NCBI RefSeq assembly: GCF_018380615.1 | Contig: NZ_JAGYVZ010000001.1 | Span: 341,723-405,722 of the forward strand | Length of the DNA stretch: 64,000 bases | Source: Flavobacterium psychroterrae | GTDB lineage: Bacteria; Bacteroidota; Bacteroidia; Flavobacteriales; Flavobacteriaceae | Direction: 5' to 3' | Part shown: piece by piece, positions 53,210 to 61,715 of the stretch | How the letters are laid out: each line of letters begins with the position of its first letter | How positions within the stretch are numbered: position 1 is the first letter of the stretch | The notes under the pieces: model-generated | The model's database searches: none | What the model was told of the DNA's origin: nothing | What the model saw: the letters and a program-made list of their open reading frames with translations, nothing else | Made by a program: the position numbers and the translations under genes

Positions 53210-53902
53210 TTACATGATACCGTACTTATCAAAAGCTTCTCTGGTACTCATGCCTTCCTGAATTTTTTGCTGTACTACTTTTTCTCCTCTTGCTTTTTCG
53301 ATTGCTAAACGAAAAACTTCTACTTCAATTTCTTTTGGTATCACACAAACTCCGTCCATATCTCCAAGGATAATATCTCCTGAATTAATTTTTACGCCTT
53401 TTATTTCTATTGGTACTCTAAAGTCAATTACTTTACCACGTGGCGCCTGATCTTGCGAATAACGTCCGTAAGAAAAAGAAGGAAACCCAAGGTCTAAGAT
53501 GCCTTTTGTATCTCTTGAATAACCATCGACTACAGCGCCTGCTGCTCCTAATATTTGAGCGCGGGTCGCCATCAATTCTCCCCATAATGCATATGATGGT
53601 GATGAACCTGTACATATATATACTTCATTTTTTTTTAAATCATCGAGTGCTTCCAGCATTAACCCGAACGGCCTGTTCAAAACAGGATTATTATTACTGA
53701 AATCTGAAACAACATCTGCTTCGAGTACTGTCATTGCGCGGCCAATAATAAACATGTCATCACGTAAAGGTTGTATTTGCGGAGGAAGAAATTGGTTCAG
53801 CAATTTCATTTTATCCATAATATCCCCAACCACTGCTGTATAAAGTTCTTTACGTACAATATCAAAAAGTTCCTCGTCATTTTTCCAAAATATAGTTTCC
53901 AT
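53210..53902 (-). CDS. RraA-family protein, possible 2-keto-3-deoxy-acid aldolase
   Basis: The protein (about 230 residues) belongs to the RraA/HMG-aldolase family, often misnamed dimethylmenaquinone methyltransferase. It has AVVGDIMDKM, IGRAMTVLEADV, WGELMATRAQILGAAGAVVD-GYSRD with the conserved Arg-Asp, and VDFRVPIEI followed by GDIILGDMDGVCVIP with metal-site Asp. Family aldolases split 4-hydroxy-2-oxo acids into pyruvate plus an acid or aldehyde. I chose ATG 53902 (METIFWKND) over TTG 53911. It is first in the operon, so an aldolase step is a reasonable guess. The residue three places after the Arg-Asp is Gly, where aldolases as I recall have an acidic residue, which is a reason for caution. 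Confidence 0.85.
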   Translation of the reverse strand: METIFWKNDEELFDIVRKELYTAVVGDIMDKMKLLNQFLPPQIQPLRDDMFIIGRAMTVLEADVVSDFSNNNPVLNRPFGLMLEALDDLKKNEVYICTGSSPSYALWGELMATRAQILGAAGAVVDGYSRDTKGILDLGFPSFSYGRYSQDQAPRGKVIDFRVPIEIKGVKINSGDIILGDMDGVCVIPKEIEVEVFRLAIEKARGEKVVQQKIQEGMSTREAFDKYGIM

Positions 53903-54084
53903 TACTTTCAAATTTTATTAATTGATTGCTCTTAATTTCTTTTTCAAAAGTATGTCATAAACCAATTTGCCTATTTACACTAAGTTAACTGATACTTAAA
54001 CTATATTAATCACTAAGTCTTTTCGTGTGATAATTATCTTTAATATTGTTTAAGTTTACCACATCAACCTTTATTCACTATCTC

Positions 54085-54963
54085 ATGAAAGCCATATTAA
54101 TTGAATTACCCAGTCATCAATCTTCTCTGCTTACGGTTAAAAAAGTAAAGAAGCATGATTTTGATGCTACTTTTCACTTTCATGATTTCTGTGAATTAAG
54201 TTTTGTTCAAAAAAGCAACGGAAAAAGGATTATTGGGGATAGTATTACGAGTTTTCATGATGGAGATTTAGTACTTATGAGTCCAAATCTTCCTCATATG
54301 TGGTATGAAGATGTATCAGGTAATCATCCTCAAAAGAATAAATCTGTTGAGGCGATTGTAATCTACTTTCCTCTTAATTTTTTTGAAAAAGTATGTACTG
54401 ATCTTGGGGATTTATCTAAAAAAAGAACTCTTTTTGAAAAAGCAAACAGAGGAATGCGTTTTAGTGGAAAAACCAAAAAAAAAATAACAAAACATTTAGA
54501 AAAAATGACAATTATTGAAGGACTTCCTCAGGTTATTGAGTTTTTTAAAATTGTGAATATTATGCTGCATACAGATGAATATGAGCTACTGGCAGGTTTG
54601 GGTTACAGCTATTCCTATAATGAAAAAGATACCGAGAGAATGAATAAAGTTTATAAGTACATCATGATGAATTTTACGAAACCTATTTCATTAGAAACTA
54701 TTGCTTCCATAGCTCACATGACTCCTCCTGCTTTTTGCACTTTTTTTAAAAAAAGGGCCCAAAAGTCGTTTACGCGTTTTTTAAATGAATTAAGAACCGG
54801 ACATGCCTGTAAGCTTTTACAAAATGAAAAATTGTCTATATCTGATGTATGCTATGAAAGTGGTTATCAAAATTTTGTCAACTTTAATAAATACTTCAAG
54901 CAGTTAATCGGAAAGACTCCAAGTACGTATAGAAAAGAATTTTTAATGATTAATAATTTCTAA
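54085..54963 (+). CDS. AraC-family regulator, divergent from the sugar-acid operon
   Basis: The 292-residue protein has an N-terminal cupin sensor (FHFHDFCELSFVQKSNGKRI, then HDGDLVLMSPNLPHMW) and a C-terminal pair of AraC helix-turn-helix motifs (ISLETIASIAHMTPPAFCTF; LSISDVCYESGYQNFVNFNK). ATG 54085 starts the cupin (MKAILIELPSHQ); the longer frame from TTG 54046 is unlikely. Its divergent position to the RraA gene suggests that it activates the RraA-dehydratase-SDR-lactonase-symporter operon in response to a sugar. Confidence 0.92.
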   Translation: MKAILIELPSHQSSLLTVKKVKKHDFDATFHFHDFCELSFVQKSNGKRIIGDSITSFHDGDLVLMSPNLPHMWYEDVSGNHPQKNKSVEAIVIYFPLNFFEKVCTDLGDLSKKRTLFEKANRGMRFSGKTKKKITKHLEKMTIIEGLPQVIEFFKIVNIMLHTDEYELLAGLGYSYSYNEKDTERMNKVYKYIMMNFTKPISLETIASIAHMTPPAFCTFFKKRAQKSFTRFLNELRTGHACKLLQNEKLSISDVCYESGYQNFVNFNKYFKQLIGKTPSTYRKEFLMINNF

Positions 54964-54974
54964 TACGCCGTTGT

Positions 54975-55454
54975 TTAATTCCGTGTTAATATCAGCGCAT
55001 TATTTTTTGATTTAATGATTTCACGCTTGCTGTTCAGTAAATATAATTTGTCAGGAGCAGCATTTGTGTAACCGTAATATATTTGTTCTTCTTCTGGTTT
55101 ATCCCAATTAAGCACATAAATTGTTCCGTCCGGATCTTCGCCTAAGCCTCTTTCCAAATTATAATTACCATCCTGTTCAATAGTATCCTGTGATTTTCCT
55201 TTGTACCAACTTGTGAGTTCAAAGCCGTGACTTTCGATTGTGCCATCTCCCTGATAAATTTTCAATACCGTTTCAATTCCGGTACAATCTGCGCAAGGCA
55301 AAATTCCTTTATAAGTCCTTACTTCTCCTACAGTGTTGATATCATCTATCATATTTTCTGAATTTTTGGAAGAGGTTTTAAAAGTCTCGTCTCTTTTTGC
55401 ATTGCAAGACATAAATTGAAAAGCAATAAATAATATCATTAAAAAATTTCTCAT
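54975..55454 (-). CDS. NlpE-like lipoprotein
   Basis: The 159-residue lipoprotein has a signal ending at Cys17 (QFMSC) and the NlpE N-terminal motif GILPCADCTGIET with CxxC, followed by beta-strands (TYKGI, WYKGKSQDTIEQDGNYNLE). Related proteins sense envelope or copper stress in enterobacteria, but in Bacteroidota the role is unknown. It stands alone, convergent with the AraC gene. Confidence 0.85.
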   Translation of the reverse strand: MRNFLMILFIAFQFMSCNAKRDETFKTSSKNSENMIDDINTVGEVRTYKGILPCADCTGIETVLKIYQGDGTIESHGFELTSWYKGKSQDTIEQDGNYNLERGLGEDPDGTIYVLNWDKPEEEQIYYGYTNAAPDKLYLLNSKREIIKSKNNALILTRN

Positions 55455-55673
55455 GGGTCTATATTTAATAATTCAAAAATAAAGAATATTCTTATATATA
55501 ATATAGGTATACTGATAATTTATTTCATTCTTTTACTTGATTAAAATAAGAAATCAGATTCATTTATTTTTAAAATGTATTCAATATTATTATTCAAAAA
55601 TCTATTTTGTAAGTAAAGTTTTGTATTTTTATTTCAGCAAAATAAATCATACATAACTAAAAACAAAAACCTT

Positions 55674-56006
55674 ATGGGCAAATTTGTAATTACTAAAAGA
55701 ACCAACGGTGAATTCCAATTTAATTTAAAAGCAAATAATGGACAAACAATCCTTTCCAGTGAAGGCTATAGTACAAAAGCAGGTTGTACTGGCGGAATTG
55801 AATCTGTTCAAAAAAACTCGCAGGATGATAGTAAATTTGACAAACTGGAATCTAAAAGCGGAAAATGGTATTTCAATTTAAAAGCTACTAACGGTCAGAT
55901 TATTGGTTCGAGCGAAATGTATGAAAGTGTAAGCGGAAGAGATAACGGAATTGAATCTGTAAAAACAAATGCGCCTGACGCTGTTACAGATGATCAAACT
56001 GTATAA
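55674..56006 (+). CDS. YegP-family (DUF1508) protein
   Basis: The 110-residue protein consists of two DUF1508 repeats (GEFQFNLKANNGQTILSSEG with GCTGGIESV, and KWYFNLKATNGQIIGSSEMY with RDNGIESV). Function is unknown; the fold is small and cytoplasmic. A long AT-rich leader and a strong terminator suggest a single-gene transcript. Confidence 0.95.
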   Translation: MGKFVITKRTNGEFQFNLKANNGQTILSSEGYSTKAGCTGGIESVQKNSQDDSKFDKLESKSGKWYFNLKATNGQIIGSSEMYESVSGRDNGIESVKTNAPDAVTDDQTV

Positions 56007-56022
56007 ATTTATTTTATAGTAT

Positions 56023-56055
56023 AAAAAAACGGGGCTTTAAAACCCCGTTTTTTGT
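56023..56055. terminator. Bidirectional terminator AAACGGGG...CCCCGTTT
   Basis: AAAAAACGGGG pairs with CCCCGTTTTTT around CTTTAAAA. It lies between the convergent YegP-like and XRE genes, with T-runs on both strands. Confidence 0.9.
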
Positions 56056-56070
56056 TTTTAAAAGTTCACT

Positions 56071-56457
56071 TCAAAGTTGTCCGTATTTATCTTTGTAACG
56101 TGATAATTCTTCTTCTGTTTTGCTTAATAATTTTTCTAACAGGTTTATTTTATCTTCATAAAGAGCCTTTAAAGTAGCTGTATTATCAGAGTTAATCTGG
56201 ATGCTGCCGTTATTATTTCCTCTTACTTTGTTGAAACTATTGAAATATCTCTGACTGTCAAAACTAATAACATCTTCTACACTAACTTCTAGAATACGGG
56301 CAATTTCGACCAATTTTATATAGGACAGAATCGTTTTTCCTTTTTCAATTTTACTATAACCTGCCTGTGTAACTCCTAATTGATCCGCCATATATTCCTG
56401 GGTGTAATTTTTTAATTCTTTTATGCTTTTGATTTTGTTTTTTATTGAAGAGGTCAT
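56071..56457 (-). CDS. XRE-family regulator with C-terminal coiled coil
   Basis: The 128-residue protein has an HTH_3 domain at about 12-66 (KNYTQEYMADQLGVTQAGYS and KIEKGKTILS) and ends in a heptad-rich helix (LYEDKINLLEKLLSKTEEEL) likely to mediate dimerisation. Such small regulators are common in Flavobacterium and have no assigned target. Its promoter region carries AGTTTAATACCG (56495-56506, minus strand). Confidence 0.9.
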   Translation of the reverse strand: MTSSIKNKIKSIKELKNYTQEYMADQLGVTQAGYSKIEKGKTILSYIKLVEIARILEVSVEDVISFDSQRYFNSFNKVRGNNNGSIQINSDNTATLKALYEDKINLLEKLLSKTEEELSRYKDKYGQL

Positions 56458-56580
56458 AATTTTATTTGGGGGTCTTTTTATAGCTAAAACTGACCGGTAT
56501 TAAACTTTTAGTATTACAGCTATAATTTTTTAATGTGTAATATCCGTACTACTTCAATGGTAGGTTTGTGTAGTATTTGT

Positions 56581-56670
56581 TCATTTTTTTTTAGTCGTAA
56601 TAAAATAACCATATAAAATAGCAGCTGCTATCATAACTAAATCATATTTGGAGATTGCTTGTAATAGCAT
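56581..56670 (-). CDS. Possible 29-residue membrane peptide overlapping the 3' end of the next gene
   Basis: An ATG frame starts inside the last codons of the 56637-57089 gene, in another frame, and encodes a short peptide with LVMIAAAILYGYFI and a KKK end. This resembles a single-helix membrane peptide. It could be translated by coupling, but chance is possible. Confidence 0.3.
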   Translation of the reverse strand: MLLQAISKYDLVMIAAAILYGYFITTKKK

Positions 56671-57089
56671 TGTTTATTTTGTAGGTTAGTTGTGTGTTTT
56701 AAAAGTCGGTCAAAGTTGCGTTCCAGATACTGATCAATCTGTTTGCCTATTATGGACCGATCTGCATTTTTGATTTTAACTTTGGTTTCTTTTTTATAAA
56801 TGTCTCTCACTATGACATAATACTCAAATTCGATACCATTGTAAAATCTCAAAATAATGAGAATTGTATACATCAATAAGGTTGGACCTATGTAATACAA
56901 CTCCATCAAATTGGAGAAAACCATGCAGTAATATGCCAACGCTGTAACTAAAATAAAAGCGGAATTTTCAAGAAAGTAAGTTTTCTTTTTTTTAAGTAAA
57001 CCAAGTTCTAAAATTTCATTAAAACTGTATCGCCATCGATTTGATCCGTACTGAAAGTTGACCTGGTCTTGTGTTAGGGTAAGGAACAT
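56637..57089 (-). CDS. Hypothetical membrane protein with two helices
   Basis: The 150-residue protein opens with a beta-rich stretch (FLTLTQDQVNFQYGSNRWRY), then two membrane helices (AFILVTALAYYCMVF and LYYIGPTLLMYTILIILRF), and ends in a charged cytoplasmic tail (DRSIIGKQIDQYLERNFDRL). The pattern recalls PH-domain-like membrane proteins (YcxB type), but I do not recognise a family. It stands alone between the XRE gene and a gene-free spacer. Confidence 0.6.
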   Translation of the reverse strand: MFLTLTQDQVNFQYGSNRWRYSFNEILELGLLKKKKTYFLENSAFILVTALAYYCMVFSNLMELYYIGPTLLMYTILIILRFYNGIEFEYYVIVRDIYKKETKVKIKNADRSIIGKQIDQYLERNFDRLLKHTTNLQNKQCYYKQSPNMI

Positions 57090-57412
57090 AATAATTTGGG
57101 ATTAATATAAAACATTACTGGTAGAGCAATATTACGATTATCTCATTTTTTTTTCTTACAAACCCTCTTATAGAATATAACTATAAGTTGTAATTAAATC
57201 TAAAAACATCAATTTTTACTTATTTTTTTACTCTTTTGCGTCAGAATTTAGCTTGGACAATATTTCTTATCAAAAATCTACAAAAACGATTTAGTAACTT
57301 TTAAAGTTTGTGCTATCGAATTAAAGGCTCATTCTGTGGATTTAAAAAAGATTTTAGTGGTGTTTTTTGAATACCCCTTTTTGTTTAAAAATTAAAATCG
57401 GCAGGATTACAT
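57090..57412. other. AT-rich spacer, nothing recognised
   Basis: It separates the membrane-protein gene from the broken kinase gene. I see no repeat-family member, gene or clear terminator. Confidence 0.5.
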
Positions 57413-58309
57413 TTATTTCGACATCAATTCGTGAATTTTAGCATCTGAAATTTCGGGATTTGCGCCTGGAGATTCAGCAACTAAAGCTCCTATTGCACAG
57501 GCGAAATCTATTGCTGTCTGCGGATCTCTTCAGGTAAGTAATGAAGTTGTCAGCGCAGCTAAAAAGGAATCACCTGCTCCTACTGTATCGGCAACTTTAA
57601 TTTGATATCCTTTATTTTCATACAATTTACCTTTCCATAATAATAACGCACCATGTTTGCCTTTTGTAACACAGATTCCGCTTGCATTTGTGTGTTCAAC
57701 TATAAAATTGATATTATCTTCTATAGTTGTAAAAGGCGATTTTAAAGCCGAAGCAATTTCTAATAATTCATCATCATTAAACTTTATAAAATCTGCAGAT
57801 TGCATTAATTTTTCAAGGATTTCATAAGTATAATGTGGCTTTCTTAAATTGACATCAAAAACTTTGCAGGCTTTTGTTTCTAATAAATCTTCAAGAGATT
57901 TTCTAGACACTTGGTCTCTGCAAACCAGACTTCCGTAAATTAATACATCTGCCTCTTTCACTATATTTTTAGCCTGATCATTCAGTACAATTTTATCCCA
58001 TGCCGATGGATAATTTATGATATAACTTGCGGATCCTGTCTCATCTAAAGTCACTTCGACTAATCCGGTTGGATAATCGTTTGTCTTCATGATAAATTCA
58101 GTTTCAAGTCCTAATTTTTTCACGTGATTGATAATATCTTCGCCGTCTTGATCATTTCCCACACAACTGATGATGGCAACATCACAACCTAATGTTTTCA
58201 TTCGTAAAGCTACGTTTAATGGTGCGCCGCCAATTTTTTTTTCTTTATCAAAAACATCCCAGAGTACTTCTCCGTACGCTACTGCTTTAAGGCTTTTTCT
58301 TAGATTCAT
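57413..58309 (-). pseudogene. PfkB-family fructokinase interrupted by an in-frame TGA
   Basis: The gene starts at ATG 58309 (MNLRKSLKAVAYGEVLWDVF) and has the PfkB features IGGAPLNVALRMKTLG, GNDQDGEDI, YINYPSAWD-like strands, and the catalytic DTVGAGDSFLAAL near the C-terminus. A TGA (complement 57530-57532) ends the frame eight residues after this motif. The same frame stays open for 38 more codons with clear family sequence (DPQTAIDFACAIGALVAES then PGANPEI) up to TAA at 57413-57415. The read-through length, 298 residues, is the family norm. The truncated protein keeps the catalytic Asp but loses the last helix, which closes the fold, so it may be inactive. A GGA-to-TGA change would explain it. 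Confidence 0.85.
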
Positions 58310-58315
58310 GCTCAA

Positions 58316-58650
58316 CTTTTTTATATTTAATTTAGGTTCTAACTATAAAGTTAGACTTTTATTTTTTGCCGAACTATAAAATTGGGAATCCATTTGAATA
58401 AAAAAAGCAGTTTTAAAGAGGAAATTTAGGCTTAAAGAAAGCGTAATTTCGCCATTTCAATCCCGAAGCCTTGGGAGAGAAATCACATTAGAAATTCCGT
58501 AAAGAATGTCGCTAATCTTTGTCTAATATTGGGATGTGTTCTACTTCGTCAAGATGACAAAATAGAAATCTATTTAATAACGTGATAATATATCGCTCCG
58601 ATGGAGCTTTTGAAAAAAAAGTATAATTTATGCTCTAAATATTGCGCATT
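58316..58650. other. Gene-free spacer with a degenerate repeat element
   Basis: A degenerate GTCGAAATGAC-type element is visible at about 58450-58562 (GGGAGAGAAATCACATTAGA at the left and TTCGTCAAGATGACAAA at the right). No gene is seen. Confidence 0.5.
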
Positions 58651-59238
58651 TTAATCTAATAAAAAAACGATTAATCCTCTTGCGCCGTGAGCTCCCAGAA
58701 CTAAAGATTGCTCGATATCAGCAGTTTTTGATGGTCCTGCAATAAAAGTTGCAAAACCATATTCCTCATTTCCAATCCTTTCGTATGCCTGATGCATTGT
58801 GGCTACGATATCTTTTTTATGAACTATGATTGCCAGATATTGTGCGATAAAAGGTGAAATACGTTGTCCTAAAAGTTCATCTGTAACCCAAAGCGCACTA
58901 TTTTCGGCAACACCAAAATGCGCTTTTATAATATTTAATTCCACATCCTGAAGTGAATGCGGATCATCATTTGTCCAGTCCAAAGTTGCAATTCCAGAAA
59001 GTTCAGTAATTGTGGTTATGATGCGTTTTTCAATCGCATAATTTGTTTTGATGTATTCTAAAATATCGCTGTAGTTTGTAACTTCAACAGGATCTCCGCC
59101 AATATTTTTAAGTACGGTTTTATACGTTTCAAGAATATCAAATTGCTCTGAACCTAGCAAATTCAGGTTTGGTAATTCAGTAACAAAAGCAGGTTGGTTT
59201 TGCTTTATTTTCTTTAAAATATCCGCTTTACTACTCAT
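58651..59238 (-). CDS. lutC: LutC-type lactate utilisation protein (LUD domain)
   Basis: The 195-residue LUD-domain protein contains the family's closing motif FIAGPSKTADIEQSLVLGAHG and the central WVTDELLGQRISPFIAQYLA segment. LutC is the third subunit of the LutABC L-lactate oxidation complex. Its ATG overlaps the LutB stop by 8 bp. No Fe-S cysteines are present, as expected. Confidence 0.9.
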   Translation of the reverse strand: MSSKADILKKIKQNQPAFVTELPNLNLLGSEQFDILETYKTVLKNIGGDPVEVTNYSDILEYIKTNYAIEKRIITTITELSGIATLDWTNDDPHSLQDVELNIIKAHFGVAENSALWVTDELLGQRISPFIAQYLAIIVHKKDIVATMHQAYERIGNEEYGFATFIAGPSKTADIEQSLVLGAHGARGLIVFLLD

Positions 59239-60631
59239 TGTTTTTTGCTTTTGATTCTCTTGAATTTTTCTTGTACCATTCTCTAAAAGATTCTTCAGGA
59301 ACGTCCGGCATTTCGCGTTGATCGTACCATTTGTTCATTTTATTATTGACTAATCCGGGAATATTTTTCATTACAAAACGACCTGATTTTCCGGCAATAT
59401 TAAAAATAGTCGGATTCGCCAAAACTTTTGCCATCGTATTCATAGCAATTGTTTTTGATGTTGGCGTATGTCCTTCTTTTACTAAAACCTGACGCCATTT
59501 ATACAATTGGTCGTGGATATCAATTTTTACCGGACAAACATTGGTACAAGAACCACAAAGTGTACTTGCAAATGGTAAGTCGGCATTTTTGCTCATGTCT
59601 AAATTGGGCGCTAAAATCGCTCCAATGGGTCCTGCAACGGCATTGTGATAACTATGACCGCCGCTTCGTCTGTAAACCGGACACGTATTCATACACGCGC
59701 CACAACGAATGCATTTTAGGGAATTTCTAAAATCTTCTCTTCCTAATTGTGTGCTTCTGCCGTTATCTACAATGACAATATGGATTTCTTTTCCGTCTCT
59801 TGGCTTCTTAAAATGACTTGAAAAAGTAGTTATAGGCTGTCCCGTTGCGCTTCGTGCCAATAATCTCAGGAAAACGCCTAAATGTTTCCTTTGCGGAATT
59901 AACTTTTCAAATCCCATACACGCAATATGAACATCGGCTAAATGTGCGCCCATATCTGCGTTTCCTTCATTGGTACAAACTACAATTTCGCCCGTTTCTG
60001 CAATAGCAAAATTGACTCCGGTTAAAGCGACTTTTCGGGTTAGGAATGTATCTCTTAAGGTTAAACGTGCAGATTCTGTTAAATATTGAGGATCGATGTT
60101 TCCTTTTTCTGTTCCAAGATGTTCATGGAAAGTTTCGCTTACATCTTCTTTTTTTAGGTGAATTGCGGGTAAAACAATATGACTTGGCGGTTCTTTACGA
60201 AGCTGAACTATATATTCACCTAAATCTGAATCGATGACTTCAATGCCTTTTTCAGCTAAATAATCGTTTAAATGGCATTCTTCTGTAAGCATTGATTTTG
60301 ATTTCACCATTTGCTTTACATCGTGTTTTGCCATTATCGAATGCACGATTTCATTGTGTTCTTTTGCATCGGCTGCCCAATGTACTTTTATACCGTTTTT
60401 TTGTGCATTGGCTTCAAATTCAATTAAATAATCGTGAATATTTGACAACACATTATTTTTGATTTGTGAAGCGGTTTCACGAAGCAATTCCCAATCGGCG
60501 ATTTGATGTGCTGATCTGTCTCGCTTTTCACGAACGAACCAAAGTGTTTCGTCGTGCCAGTTGACGCGTTCTACATCTTTATTAAAACGTGCAGCTGCTT
60601 CGCTATGTTCTATTATTTTTTCTGAAGACAT
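59231..60631 (-). CDS. lutB: LutB-type iron-sulfur lactate oxidation subunit
   Basis: The 466-residue protein joins an N-terminal LUD-like domain (GVNFAIAETGEIVVCTNEGN) to a ferredoxin-like region with two 4Fe-4S motifs, CIRCGACMNTCPVY near 300 and CGSCTNVCPVKIDI near 357. It passes electrons from lactate oxidation towards the quinone pool. Length is typical. Gene order on the minus strand is lutA, lutB, lutC. Confidence 0.95.
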   Translation of the reverse strand: MSSEKIIEHSEAAARFNKDVERVNWHDETLWFVREKRDRSAHQIADWELLRETASQIKNNVLSNIHDYLIEFEANAQKNGIKVHWAADAKEHNEIVHSIMAKHDVKQMVKSKSMLTEECHLNDYLAEKGIEVIDSDLGEYIVQLRKEPPSHIVLPAIHLKKEDVSETFHEHLGTEKGNIDPQYLTESARLTLRDTFLTRKVALTGVNFAIAETGEIVVCTNEGNADMGAHLADVHIACMGFEKLIPQRKHLGVFLRLLARSATGQPITTFSSHFKKPRDGKEIHIVIVDNGRSTQLGREDFRNSLKCIRCGACMNTCPVYRRSGGHSYHNAVAGPIGAILAPNLDMSKNADLPFASTLCGSCTNVCPVKIDIHDQLYKWRQVLVKEGHTPTSKTIAMNTMAKVLANPTIFNIAGKSGRFVMKNIPGLVNNKMNKWYDQREMPDVPEESFREWYKKNSRESKAKNNE

Positions 60632-60740
60632 CTTTTTATCTTATTTATTTCACCATCAATACATTAAGTAATTTTAAACAAAGCTTATGAACTTAATCTC
60701 TTAATGGTAAAAAGAAAATTAAGTTCCATTTTAAAATCAC

Positions 60741-61481
60741 TTAATTTCCGAGAGAATTTAAAATTTCGGCGATATGAATGGTTTTTATCGGGCTTTTTTG
60801 TCTTTTTAAAATTCCTTCTAAATGCATTAAACACGACATATCACCACCTGTGATATAATCAACGTGATGGTTTTCATGATCTTTGATTCGGTCTTGTCCC
60901 ATTTTTACCGAAACGGCTTCCTCGGTAACACAAAATGTTCCTCCAAAACCACAGCATTCGTCTTTTCTGGTTAATGAAACCAAATCTAATCCTTTTATAT
61001 TATGAAGTAATTGTTCCGGTTTTGAGAAAAATGGTGCGTTTAATTCTGTCATCTGCGAAAGCTTTAATCCACGCTGACCGTGACAACTTACGTGCATTCC
61101 TACTCTGTAAGGAAAATTTCCTTCTATGGATTCTACTTTTAAAATATCGGTAATAAACTCTGTTAATTCAAATACTTTCTTGCGCATTGCTGCTGCAAGT
61201 TCTTCTTGTTTTTCGTCATGTAAATGTTCTTTTACATGCAAAACGCAACTTCCGGACGGACAAACGATATAATCGAATCCAGTAAAATTGGCGATAAAAT
61301 TGGCGTCACAGCCTTTAGTTAAATATTGATATCCGCTATTAGCCATAGGTTGTCCGCAACAGGTTTGCCCCATTGGGAAATGAACCTCGCACCCTAATTT
61401 CTGTAAAAGTTCATAGGTGGCGATGGCTACTTTTGGGTAAAACTGATCGACATAACACGGTATAAATAATCCGATTTTCAT
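60741..61481 (-). CDS. lutA: LutA-type Fe-S oxidoreductase
   Basis: The 246-residue protein has two CCG (heterodisulfide-reductase-like) domains: TCCGQPMANSGY near 40 and ECCGFGGTFCV near 175, plus CHGQRGLK. It is the first gene of the lut operon. LutA with LutB and LutC oxidises L-lactate to pyruvate. Its place after rhamnulokinase fits removal of L-lactate formed from L-lactaldehyde during rhamnose breakdown. Confidence 0.94.
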   Translation of the reverse strand: MKIGLFIPCYVDQFYPKVAIATYELLQKLGCEVHFPMGQTCCGQPMANSGYQYLTKGCDANFIANFTGFDYIVCPSGSCVLHVKEHLHDEKQEELAAAMRKKVFELTEFITDILKVESIEGNFPYRVGMHVSCHGQRGLKLSQMTELNAPFFSKPEQLLHNIKGLDLVSLTRKDECCGFGGTFCVTEEAVSVKMGQDRIKDHENHHVDYITGGDMSCLMHLEGILKRQKSPIKTIHIAEILNSLGN

Positions 61482-61520
61482 ATTCTAATATTTTTTCAAC
61501 ATAAATATGCGTTAATTTTT

Positions 61521-61690
61521 TTTCACGCAGATTTCAAAAGATTTCAAAAGATTTAAGCAGATGTACACAGATCATTAATCAAATTTAAATCTGCTGACAT
61601 CTGCAGAATCTGCGTGAAACAAAAATCTTTTTAATCCTTTAATCTGTGGCTATTATTTCGCTCGCAGATTTTGGAGATTAAGCAGATTTT
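61521..61690. repeat. CACGCAGATT-family repeat between rhamnulokinase and lutA
   Basis: TTTCACGCAGATT at 61521 and AATCTGCGTGAAA at 61606-61619 form the core element. A partial second unit (AATCTGTGGCTATTATTTCG and GCAGATTTTGGAGATTAAGC) runs on to 61690. It fills most of the 234-bp gap between the two genes. Confidence 0.8.
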
Positions 61691-61715
61691 TAATTTTTAA
61701 TTTTTAATTTTAATT

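Noticed and set aside
54046..54084. TTG start for the AraC regulator at 54046
   Set aside because: ATG 54085 lies directly before the cupin domain and the extra residues show no family match.
56071..57089. XRE regulator and membrane protein as a toxin-antitoxin pair
   Set aside because: The genes are about 180 bp apart with the XRE promoter in between, and neither has toxin features I can recognise.
57530..57532. TGA as selenocysteine or a programmed stop read-through in the fructokinase
   Set aside because: The position is not catalytic, no selenocysteine machinery is visible in the window, and a point nonsense mutation is simpler.
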